Shown here: positions 1-5,779 of the stretch, in pieces
Numbering within the stretch: position 1 is the stretch's first letter
Layout: each line of letters starts with the position of its first letter
From: Prochlorococcus sp. AG-388-A04
GTDB taxonomy: Bacteria; Cyanobacteriota; Cyanobacteriia; PCC-6307; Cyanobiaceae
DNA length: 64,000 nt
Assembly: GCA_003279935.1 (NCBI GenBank)
Contig: QCGL01000005.1
Location: forward strand, 1 to 64,000
Direction of reading: 5' to 3'
Notes under the pieces: generated by a model
Database searches by the model: none
The model's input: only the letters and a program-made list of their open reading frames with translations
What the model was told of the DNA's origin: nothing
Position numbers and translations under genes: made by a program

Positions 1-312
1 CTATTTTTCTAGTTAAACATTAAATAAACATTGTGAGGAACTAAATTTTTCTGTCAAAACGATTAAATAGATAACTTTAGTGGAGTATAAATATTTTTAA
101 TTTTCTGTACTGTCGATAAAAGATTAATTATTGAAATTATATTTAAATTCCACAAAATCTTTGTATCAACATGAACCTAATGAATAAGATCTAGCATTGC
201 TATAAATAAATTGCGTGGTCAATATTGGCATCGTTCCGCCGATATTCCCGCCCGGATTTGAAACTATTAAATGTTGATCTAAAGTAGAGGGTATTGAACA
301 CCTCTTTTTTTA
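1..312. other. Stretch without a confident gene
   Basis: No open reading frame with a start codon and convincing composition is visible. A GC-rich island lies near 230-257, unusual against the AT-rich background. The stretch ends in a terminator-like hairpin at 286-311. GTGAGGA at 33-39 is complementary to the Yfr1 loop. An untranslated RNA ending at 311 is possible but unproven. Confidence 0.5.
286..311 (+). terminator. Rho-independent terminator-like hairpin
   Basis: AGAGG (286-290) pairs with CCTCT (301-305) around a ten-base loop and runs into seven T residues. It sits directly before the ATG of the 19-residue frame at 313, so it either ends an upstream RNA or acts as an attenuator for that module. 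Confidence 0.5.
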
Positions 313-372
313 ATGGATAAAAGATTTATAGCTGAAAAGATAATGACTCTTCTTATTTCTTTTATTGGTTAA
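313..372 (+). CDS. 19-residue microprotein, copy 1 of a duplicated module
   Basis: The frame encodes MDKRFIAEKIMTLLISFIG and stops with TAA. A nearly identical frame occurs at 45540-45599 (MDKRFIAEKIMTLLISLIC); the first 41 bases are identical, third codon positions included. The C-terminal half is hydrophobic and the N-terminal half charged, as in a leader peptide or small membrane peptide. No Shine-Dalgarno is visible because a T-run precedes the ATG. A single-membrane-span gene begins 3 bases after the stop, as in the other copy. The function is unknown. High base conservation could also mean the RNA itself is the conserved part. Confidence 0.45.
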   Translation: MDKRFIAEKIMTLLISFIG

Positions 373-375
373 AGA

Positions 376-489
376 ATGGAATTACTTCATCAAATATTTC
401 CTCCTTGGCATATCTATCTTGATGTTTTTCTACTTGGTATTGGTTTATATATTTACCTAAGAATTACTAAAAAAATAAATACAAAATAA
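376..489 (+). CDS. 37-residue single-span membrane microprotein
   Basis: An ATG 3 bases after the preceding stop opens a 37-codon frame with one hydrophobic segment (about residues 12-29) and a basic tail (TKKINTK). It aligns by eye with the second protein of the module at 45599-45715: both have H-x3-DV before the hydrophobic run, then a basic C-terminus. AAAG just upstream is a weak ribosome-binding site. No family is recognised. The repeated pairing with the 19-residue frame is the main support that it is real. Confidence 0.5.
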   Translation: MELLHQIFPPWHIYLDVFLLGIGLYIYLRITKKINTK

Positions 490-589
490 ATTCCTATCTT
501 ACTTTTTAAGTTCAATTATCTCGTAAATATCAATAAATTAAAGATGGTGTAAATACTTCAGTTAATTGAGATTTTTTCTATTAGATTAA

Positions 590-665
590 TAACATCAGAA
601 ACTCCTCACACACTAATTTCTGATCACTAAACGCCCCGATTCGTAAGAATTAGGGTGTTTTTTAA
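590..665 (+). ncRNA. yfr1: Yfr1-like small regulatory RNA
   Basis: The 11 bases ACTCCTCACAC at 601-611 match exactly the ultraconserved unpaired motif known for cyanobacterial Yfr1. Here the motif lies in the loop of a hairpin with arms ATCAGAAA and TTTCTGAT, followed at once by a strong terminator (629-665), giving an RNA of about 75 nt. Yfr1 acts by antisense pairing, and outer-membrane protein mRNAs are known Prochlorococcus targets. As I recall, canonical Yfr1 lies between guaB and trxA; neither is here, so this may be a second copy. The 5' end is a guess. Confidence 0.7.
629..665 (+). terminator. Terminator of the Yfr1-like RNA
   Basis: About 13 base pairs with one mismatch join 629-642 to 647-660 (arms AACGCCCCGATTC and GAATTAGGGTGTT around a GTAA loop), followed by a run of six T. 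It is a strong intrinsic terminator. Confidence 0.8.
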
Positions 666-771
666 TGCGATTGAGTCTGAATCGACATAACTGGCATATG
701 TGACAATTAAGTAATATTACTCACCCTCTTCCACGAAAAGGAAATATATGGCATAGTCTAATTGAGTGTGA

Positions 772-861
772 AGGAGAGGTTTTACTGAAACAGTGGAAAC
801 AAGGAAACACTTGATTCGGTAAAACCAGAAAAAGACCTCTAGAAATAGGGGTCTTTTTTTA
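772..861 (+). ncRNA. Yfr2-family small RNA
   Basis: An 8-bp stem (GGTTTTAC at 778-785 with GTAAAACC at 819-826) encloses two copies of GGAAACA (795-801 and 803-809), the repeated loop motif characteristic of the Yfr2-Yfr5 family. A terminator hairpin follows at 832-861, giving about 90 nt, the expected size. Family members occur in several paralogous copies per genome; which paralogue this is cannot be told here. No ORF overlaps it. The 5' end is inferred from the stem. Confidence 0.75.
832..861 (+). terminator. Terminator of the Yfr2-like RNA
   Basis: 832-840 pairs with 847-855 (arms AAGACCTCT and AGGGGTCTT, one G-U pair) around a six-base loop, followed by a T-run. It forms the 3' end of the Yfr2-like RNA. 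Confidence 0.8.
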
Positions 862-1099
862 TGGAAATTAAATAAATTCAGGGGTACCCCTCCGTATATA
901 GGGAGAAGACAACAAAGACAACAAGTAGCTATTAACTAATATCCTCAGCGAGACGAAGTCGAGCGGGTGAATGGATATTATAAAAACATTTCCTAACACT
1001 CATCTAACTAAAGGGATAGTGATGTACTGAATACTCGCGATTATCCATTAATAACACTACAAATACCAATCTATAAATAATCAAAATTACTAATTAAAA

Positions 1100-1261
1100 A
1101 TGAAAAACATACATAACATGAATATCTTCAATACTTCACTTGAAGAGGCAATCAAGACAACACTCTTCTACAAAGACCAACAAGGAAGATTGAGAAAGAA
1201 AACAAATGATTATTCTGGACTTAAAGCTGCCTTTGGCAATAATGAACGAACTAAAAACTAA
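1100..1261 (+). CDS. Hypothetical 53-residue basic protein
   Basis: The ATG at 1100 opens 53 codons ending in TAA. The protein is soluble and basic, with a charged centre (KDQQGRLRKK) and a C-terminus LKAAFGNNERTKN. No family is recognised. It converges on the toxin-like gene and shares 4 bases with that gene's 3' end, so the two could form a compact addiction-type unit; that is only a positional suggestion. A second in-frame ATG lies at codon 7. Confidence 0.5.
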   Translation: MKNIHNMNIFNTSLEEAIKTTLFYKDQQGRLRKKTNDYSGLKAAFGNNERTKN

Positions 1262-1572
1262 AAAGTATTCATAAATCTAAGACAATCTGCTACTGCGCCT
1301 TGAGAAACCTCTAATTTAGTTGGTCGATAATTTTCAATACACTTATAAAAAGCTTTATCTAAAATTGCAAAGCTTATATCTCCTTTGAAATAAACAGAAG
1401 GATTATTAGTTGGGTTTAATGTTTTAGAAGAAAGAGGAACTAATAAAGCTTTTGAACGTGATTTTTTAAAAATAATACAAGGTCTTCTTTTACCTGTACC
1501 CATCCCAAAAACTTCTAAATAAATAACTTTTCCTGTCTTAATAACTGGTTTTGCGTTGATCAATAAATTCAT
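1258..1572 (-). CDS. PemK/MazF-like toxin-family protein
   Basis: The protein resembles the MazF/PemK endoribonuclease toxin fold. TGKVIYLEVFGMGTGKRRPCI matches the N-terminal G-x-I strand plus the K-R-P loop, followed by a strand run ending VPLSSK and a helical C-terminus. The start at 1572 (MNLLINAKP, 104 residues) is preferred over one at 1668, because the longer frame overlaps the divergent HTH gene and its promoter repeats and adds a hydrophobic tail foreign to the family. No MazE-like antitoxin is adjacent in the same direction; the divergent HTH protein is the candidate partner. Toxicity is inferred. Confidence 0.55.
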   Translation of the reverse strand: MNLLINAKPVIKTGKVIYLEVFGMGTGKRRPCIIFKKSRSKALLVPLSSKTLNPTNNPSVYFKGDISFAILDKAFYKCIENYRPTKLEVSQGAVADCLRFMNTF

Positions 1573-1575
1573 TTG

Positions 1576-1629
1576 TATGGTCTGACTAGACAAATAAACT
1601 ATAACAGTGTATGGTAAGACCAGACAAAT
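1576..1629. promoter_or_regulatory. Operator-like direct repeats in the toxin/HTH divergent promoter
   Basis: TATGGTCTGACTAGACAAAT (1576-1595) and TATGGTAAGACCAGACAAAT (1610-1629) match at 17 of 20 positions and are spaced 34 bp, about three helical turns. The first contains the inverted pair GTCT/AGAC. They fill the gap between two divergent starts, which fits binding sites for the HTH protein encoded at 1648. Confidence 0.6.
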
Positions 1630-1647
1630 CGTTATTTTTTCTTTACA

Positions 1648-2673
1648 ATGGTAATTATTAATCAACAAAGGTTATCTGATGACAGCTTTTCTGCGGAGGC
1701 TATTCAATTGGCAGAAATAAGATCTCAAGCTGACGGCGATGCAGCTGTAGCTCTTTTAGATGACTATGACCGCAGGCTTTTATTCTCCGCTGTAAATGCT
1801 CATGCAAAGAAGGAAGGGATTTCTATTTCTAAGATCGCAGAAGATATAGGAGTAGGAAGAACTTATCTTTATAGTCTTCTTGAATCTGATCAAATAGAAC
1901 TAGACAGACTTATAAGATTGCAAGATTATTTAGGGATTGAAATTCTTTTAGATTCAACTGTTGAAAGTTATCTAAATCATTTAAAAACTTTCTTATCAAA
2001 AAAAAATAGAGGTATTAGCTGGCAAGAAAAATGTATTCAACAAAAAGTTCCTAAATATTATCTCTTGGAATTTTTATTACCTTCATTAAAGCAAGAGATA
2101 AATACTTGGGATCATATCTATAAAATTTCAGAGGGATACGGGAAAAAGTCTTTTGGAGGTCCTCTTACTTATGACAATATTTTATTTAGAAAATTAATCG
2201 AATATTGCGAAAATAATATTAAAGGTGGTTTTTGGGATGAATATGAAGATAGTTTCAGTAGCAATTTGAAAGTCGATTATTTTAATATTCCAATTGATCC
2301 AAAGTTAGGTTTTTGGGAAGACATACAGGAGAATACCGAAGAAACAATTATCTACTATTACGATAGTCTTTGTAGTGATCTCGATAAACAACTGAAAAAG
2401 AAAGAAATTAATAAATCAGATCATAAAAAGATAGTAGATTCGTATAGAGAAGAAGAGAAAAAAATAGAAGAATTACACGAAAACTTTTTTGATGAACTTT
2501 ATAAGCAGAGTGAACAACTTGAATTATGGGCTTCAGACATAAAAGAATACTGTTCAAAAAATAATCGGATACTCATAAGAGAGCCTGAATACCCAATAGA
2601 CATTGAGAAGGTTGCAAACAACCTTGAAGAGAGCACTATTCCATTGAAAGAGAAGAAAGCTAAAAGTAAATAG
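1648..2673 (+). CDS. HTH-domain regulator divergent from the toxin-like gene
   Basis: The 341-residue protein has a helix-turn-helix at about residues 55-98 (SISKIAEDIGVGRTYLYSLL). A long charged region with no recognised domain follows, ending in a coiled-coil-like stretch (about 245-290) and a lysine-rich tail. No membrane segment is seen. It starts at ATG 1648, 75 bp from the toxin-like gene's preferred start, across two direct repeats. It is probably an autoregulator, and possibly the antitoxin through its C-terminal part. Antitoxins are usually much shorter and co-directional, so the pairing is a hypothesis. Confidence 0.6.
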   Translation: MVIINQQRLSDDSFSAEAIQLAEIRSQADGDAAVALLDDYDRRLLFSAVNAHAKKEGISISKIAEDIGVGRTYLYSLLESDQIELDRLIRLQDYLGIEILLDSTVESYLNHLKTFLSKKNRGISWQEKCIQQKVPKYYLLEFLLPSLKQEINTWDHIYKISEGYGKKSFGGPLTYDNILFRKLIEYCENNIKGGFWDEYEDSFSSNLKVDYFNIPIDPKLGFWEDIQENTEETIIYYYDSLCSDLDKQLKKKEINKSDHKKIVDSYREEEKKIEELHENFFDELYKQSEQLELWASDIKEYCSKNNRILIREPEYPIDIEKVANNLEESTIPLKEKKAKSK

Positions 2674-2753
2674 AAAAACGCGATTAAATACATTAGTTAA
2701 GGGATCTGCAGTCCAGCTAAAAAGCCCGCATCCAATCCCTAAACATTAAATTA

Positions 2754-2791
2754 GACACCTCTGTAATTTTGGCAGAAATTTGTGAGGTGTC
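2754..2791. other. Stem-loop with perfect 8-bp outer stem
   Basis: GACACCTC (2754-2761) pairs with GAGGTGTC (2784-2791), and an inner AATTT/AAATT stem is possible. No T-run follows on the plus strand, so it is not a standard terminator. It could be an RNA element or a binding site. Confidence 0.4.
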
Positions 2792-2794
2792 GTA

Positions 2795-2834
2795 TTTACG
2801 TATAGGCAAAGATGATTACCCCCGTACCACCCCT
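2795..2834 (+). repeat. C-rich imperfect repeat, copy A
   Basis: The layout is TTTACGTATAGGCA, a short spacer, then a C-rich block ending CCACCCC. A similar arrangement occurs at 5444-5485. Such C-rich tracts stand out in this genome. Short intergenic repeats (PRE1) are known from Prochlorococcus islands, but I cannot confirm that this is one. Confidence 0.35.
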
Positions 2835-2952
2835 TAGTAAATACTTTTTAGATAAAGACTCCTTAATACAACATTGTTCTTGCTTGGATTAATCACTATC
2901 ATGCCTTTTATTTAGTTCCTTTTCATAAAAATTGAACTCAGCCCATCTAAAC

Positions 2953-2990
2953 AAAAAAAAGAAGCCCTGATGTGTGGGGAGTGGGCTGCT
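2953..2990 (-). terminator. Porin transcript terminator with a Yfr1-like loop
   Basis: On the minus strand AGCCC and GGGCT form a stem around a 15-base loop, followed by TC and eight T residues, 27 bases past the porin stop. The loop contains ACTCCCCACAC, one base different from the Yfr1 motif ACTCCTCACAC. Confidence 0.7.
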
Positions 2991-3016
2991 TATTTTCTTG
3001 AGACGAGGATTAAATT

Positions 3017-4258
3017 TTAGAATTTAAAAGTAGCACTAGCTCCAACTGCTGTTTTATCTAGCCAGTAAATACTATTATTATCAGGCATTGAGAAGGAAAC
3101 TCCCGTTGTAATTTCCACTGAATCATTCATATCGTATGTATAGTAGATTTCTGCATATTCTCCAAGAGCATCTGCATAAGCTGTGGAACCTATAATTGTA
3201 TAGAACTCTGAAGACTTAATCGCAGCGGATAAAACACCTTTACCAAGTTCATGGTCAATTCCAAAGTGAGCTTCGTTAATATCCTCAACTGTCGCGCCAG
3301 TTACTTCTCCAGATGCAACTCCTATAGATGCACTTAATGTTGTTTTGCCTTCATTAGGAGTCCAATACCCTCCAAAACTTGTAGTATTTGCTGATATCCC
3401 AGAAAGCCCAAGAGAATTACAAGTTTGATAGCCTGCAATAAAAGAACAAATATCATCCATATCGCTATAGATAATACCTAGTCCATAATTTTCTCCATCA
3501 TATCCAGCTGATAATGTGAAAGTATCAGTTCCTTCTTTTGTAAGTAGACCATCTGTAGTTGCACTCATACCTATAACACTTGCTGAGGCATTAAAACCAT
3601 TATCAAAAGTACGTGCAACAGCTACACCAGCTCCAGTAATCCCAGGCGCGTAATAGAAATCAGCAGCAGTTAATCCACCATTTGATCCAGCCATGAAAAA
3701 CTTATCCGAATATTTGGAAAGAGTTGTTGGCCTTAAATCATCACTATCTAATAGAGGTCCAACAGCAACGTCATAACTGCCAAGAGGGAACTGATAATAC
3801 ATTGAAGTAACGCTTAAAGTATCACTACCTCCACCTGAACTATCCAAAGCAAAATCTACAGTTGGGAAACCTCCATTACCAGTCTCAATACCGACATACA
3901 AGTTATCATCTCCTGTAAAGGTAGTATTCAGGTCAAGATCATAAGAGTAAGTAGCTGTAACTGCCTCAGATATAGTCGAACCATCTACAGCACCAACTTG
4001 GAAAGAAGCAGATCCACTCATTGTTGTTGTCTCTGAGAAAGAACCAGCTTCAAAATTGTTTAATTCAGCTTCTAAACCATCTATTCGACTATTAGTAACA
4101 GCAAGTTCTTTAGCATTAAATTCGTTAATACTTTGAACTTCTTCTGAAGAAGAGTAACTAGATACTTCAGCCAAGTTAAGCTCATTAGCTGAACTAGCAA
4201 AAGGGGTCATTAAACCTAATACCGCAGGGGTAATTAGTAGTTTTTGAAATAATTTCAC
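3017..4258 (-). CDS. Outer-membrane porin, cyanobacterial SOM type
   Basis: The 413-residue protein has a signal peptide (KLFQKLLITPAVLGLMTPFASSA), a short helical segment with IDGLEAELNNFEAG typical of the coiled region after the N-terminus of cyanobacterial Som porins, and then a long beta-rich barrel ending in phenylalanine (ATFKF). The usual SLH domain is reduced, as in other Prochlorococcus porins. The GTG start at 4258 is set by GTGTGAGG eight bases upstream. That GAGG also lies in a sequence complementary to the Yfr1 loop, so translation is probably Yfr1-repressible. An ACTAGT palindrome lies in the promoter area. Role: passive uptake across the outer membrane. Confidence 0.85.
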   Translation of the reverse strand: MKLFQKLLITPAVLGLMTPFASSANELNLAEVSSYSSSEEVQSINEFNAKELAVTNSRIDGLEAELNNFEAGSFSETTTMSGSASFQVGAVDGSTISEAVTATYSYDLDLNTTFTGDDNLYVGIETGNGGFPTVDFALDSSGGGSDTLSVTSMYYQFPLGSYDVAVGPLLDSDDLRPTTLSKYSDKFFMAGSNGGLTAADFYYAPGITGAGVAVARTFDNGFNASASVIGMSATTDGLLTKEGTDTFTLSAGYDGENYGLGIIYSDMDDICSFIAGYQTCNSLGLSGISANTTSFGGYWTPNEGKTTLSASIGVASGEVTGATVEDINEAHFGIDHELGKGVLSAAIKSSEFYTIIGSTAYADALGEYAEIYYTYDMNDSVEITTGVSFSMPDNNSIYWLDKTAVGASATFKF

Positions 4259-4274
4259 AAAAATAGCCTCACAC
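4259..4274 (-). promoter_or_regulatory. Porin ribosome-binding site overlapping a Yfr1-complementary site
   Basis: The minus-strand leader reads GTGTGAGG (4274 to 4267), then CTATTTTT, then the GTG start. GAGG is the Shine-Dalgarno. The same eight bases pair perfectly with CCTCACAC of the Yfr1-like loop at 604-611. Som-type porin mRNAs are established Yfr1 targets in Prochlorococcus. Confidence 0.6.
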
Positions 4275-4298
4275 TATAGTTTTTATTGTATTCATATA

Positions 4299-4369
4299 TT
4301 ACTAGTAAATTACTAGATGTATAGTAATAATATCCAAAATTCACATTGTCACATAAAGATAACTAGTAA
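4299..4369. promoter_or_regulatory. ACTAGT palindromes upstream of the porin
   Basis: TTACTAGTAA (4299-4308) is a perfect 10-bp palindrome 41-50 bp before the porin start. A half-site TTACTAGA follows at 4309-4316, and TAACTAGTAA lies at 4360-4369. The same palindrome recurs beyond the other end of the adjacent RHH gene. Confidence 0.45.
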
Positions 4370-4409
4370 TAAAAGTTATCTCTTAATAAATACTTCTAGT
4401 TAAAAACCT

Positions 4410-4934
4410 TTAAAATTGATTTTCTATAAGTAAAACTAAGGAGCCACCTAAGTTACAAATCAAATCTTGAGTAGGATACTCAACGCAACCAGTCCATTCT
4501 TTTAATCCAATATATATTGGGCATTCACATTCTCTACTCTTAGTCATGTCATTTAATTCTTCTGCTTTAAAAGGAGTAGCCGTGTCATCAAGCAAAACTT
4601 CTTTCAAGCGCTTTGTATAAATATTATTCCATTGCTTAGAAGTTTCTATATGAGATAAAAGCTTGTTAAAAGCATCCAAATCATTTGTAAATATATTTTT
4701 TACACGCATCTTTTGAAATACTCCCTTCATAAAACTAGTACAATTTATTGCATGCTTTTCTGTAAAAGGTTGTTGTTTTGTAGATAAACTTTTTCCTCTT
4801 TCACCAGAAACTATATCCCTCAAAGAATTTCTTATAAAAACGCTTAAAGCCAGGTTCTCTGTCAAGGCAAGTTGCTTTAATTCCTTTAGCAAGGATTCAT
4901 CAATATTTATATTTAATTGAGTCCTCTTAGACAA
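4410..4934 (-). CDS. Ribbon-helix-helix DNA-binding protein
   Basis: The N-terminal 45 residues fit a CopG/Arc-type RHH: strand TQLNINIDE, helix SLLKELKQLALTEN, turn, helix LSVFIRNSLRDIV. The remaining 130 residues match nothing I know and hold a C-terminal cysteine cluster (CECPIYIGLKEWTGC) that could bind metal or form disulfides. It starts at TTG 4934, which makes the RHH strand begin correctly. ACTAGT palindromes lie on both sides, upstream of this gene, the porin and the gene at 5101, so it may control all three. Confidence 0.6.
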   Translation of the reverse strand: MSKRTQLNINIDESLLKELKQLALTENLALSVFIRNSLRDIVSGERGKSLSTKQQPFTEKHAINCTSFMKGVFQKMRVKNIFTNDLDAFNKLLSHIETSKQWNNIYTKRLKEVLLDDTATPFKAEELNDMTKSRECECPIYIGLKEWTGCVEYPTQDLICNLGGSLVLLIENQF

Positions 4935-5026
4935 AATTGATATTTAATTACCCCAATTCTAAGTATTATTTTCATAAATAAAAAGCTTAACTAAGTTAAT
5001 ATGCATATATTATTAATACACGATAA

Positions 5027-5055
5027 TTACTAGTCGTTTATAAATTTACTAGTAA
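5027..5055. promoter_or_regulatory. Paired ACTAGT palindromes between divergent genes
   Basis: TTACTAGT (5027-5034) and the perfect palindrome TTACTAGTAA (5046-5055) are spaced 19 bp, about two helical turns. They lie between the RHH gene (start 4934, minus) and the gene at 5101 (plus), a good position for a shared operator. Confidence 0.5.
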
Positions 5056-5100
5056 CATTAATAAAATCACTAATTTAAGTAATTTAAATAATTATATTGA

Positions 5101-5370
5101 ATGAATGTCACTACAATTTTCACATTCAAAATTGATATCTCGTTTGATGAATGGTTAGCATTTTTTGATAGCGAGGATTCATATAAAAGACTTTCTGAAT
5201 TTGATATCAAGCCGCTTTATAGAGGTCAAAGCAAGAAAGATCCTCAAAAAGTTATTGTCATACATCAAGGTCCCGAAGGGAATATTCAAAAGTTCTTTGA
5301 AAAGCAAGGCTCTTGGATAGCTACTCATGGAGTTAAGATTTCAACAATAGAAGTTTCTGATTGGGTATAA
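5101..5370 (+). CDS. Small conserved cyanobacterial protein (DUF3764-like)
   Basis: The 89-residue protein shows an alternating strand/helix pattern: N-terminal TTIFTFKIDISFDEWLAFFDS, central strand VIVIHQGPEG, helix IQKFFEK. This resembles the marine cyanobacterial DUF3764 family, a dimeric alpha-beta barrel-like fold of unknown role. The match is from memory. There is no signal peptide or membrane segment. Two ACTAGT palindromes lie 46-74 bp before the ATG, suggesting control by the RHH protein at 4410-4934. Confidence 0.55.
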   Translation: MNVTTIFTFKIDISFDEWLAFFDSEDSYKRLSEFDIKPLYRGQSKKDPQKVIVIHQGPEGNIQKFFEKQGSWIATHGVKISTIEVSDWV

Positions 5371-5443
5371 CATTTTTACTGCCTGCGCTTATTTATAACC
5401 TCTAAAAAATTCCGAAAAAAAATAATCAAAAAGTCTCTTAGGG

Positions 5444-5485
5444 TTTACATATACGCATGGCAATGGAGCTGACCCCATGCCACCC
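5444..5485 (+). repeat. C-rich imperfect repeat, copy B
   Basis: It has the same layout as 2795-2834: TTTACATATACGCA, spacer, then GACCCCATGCCACCCC. The outer blocks match well, while the spacer differs by four bases. It lies in the gene-poor gap before tRNA-fMet. Confidence 0.35.
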
Positions 5486-5656
5486 CATCGAAAACTACAC
5501 AGACATAACTAATCAATTAAAACTTAAAACAAATGGACAGAACACAAGAAATTAAAGAAGCTCATCCTTGGCTTTCCAAATAATTCTATTAAACGTTTCT
5601 TAATAGCTGAGATCAATTGAAGTCACTAAAAAAACAGCCGTGAAGCTGCCTCTAAT

Positions 5657-5733
<77 letters not shown>

Positions 5734-5779
5734 ATACATACATAGCATACATCTGCACGGGTTCTTTTTTTTATATTTT

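Larger units (their letters stand above)
2674..3016. other. Gene-free stretch with hairpin, C-rich repeat and porin terminator
   Basis: No credible ORF is present. It holds an 8-bp-stem hairpin (2754-2791), one copy of an imperfect C-rich element (2795-2834), and the porin terminator (2953-2990, minus strand). A GC-richer patch at 2701-2741 begins and ends with GGGAT/ATCCC and might be a decayed structured RNA. Confidence 0.55.

Noticed and set aside
206..262. Frame reading LRGQYWHRSADIPARI in the GC-rich island
   Set aside because: It resembles a protein fragment, but there is no start codon in frame, upstream stops are close, and length is below 25 codons. At most a remnant.
880..891. Perfect 12-bp palindrome AGGGGTACCCCT
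   Set aside because: Single copy, no gene start or T-run nearby to give it a role. Recorded but not annotated.
1573..1668. N-terminal extension of the toxin-like protein from a start at 1668
   Set aside because: It would run through both operator-like repeats and into the divergent HTH gene, and adds a hydrophobic stretch atypical of PemK/MazF.
5533..5583. 16-codon frame MDRTQEIKEAHPWLSK
   Set aside because: Too short, with no repeat, coupling or conservation that I can point to.
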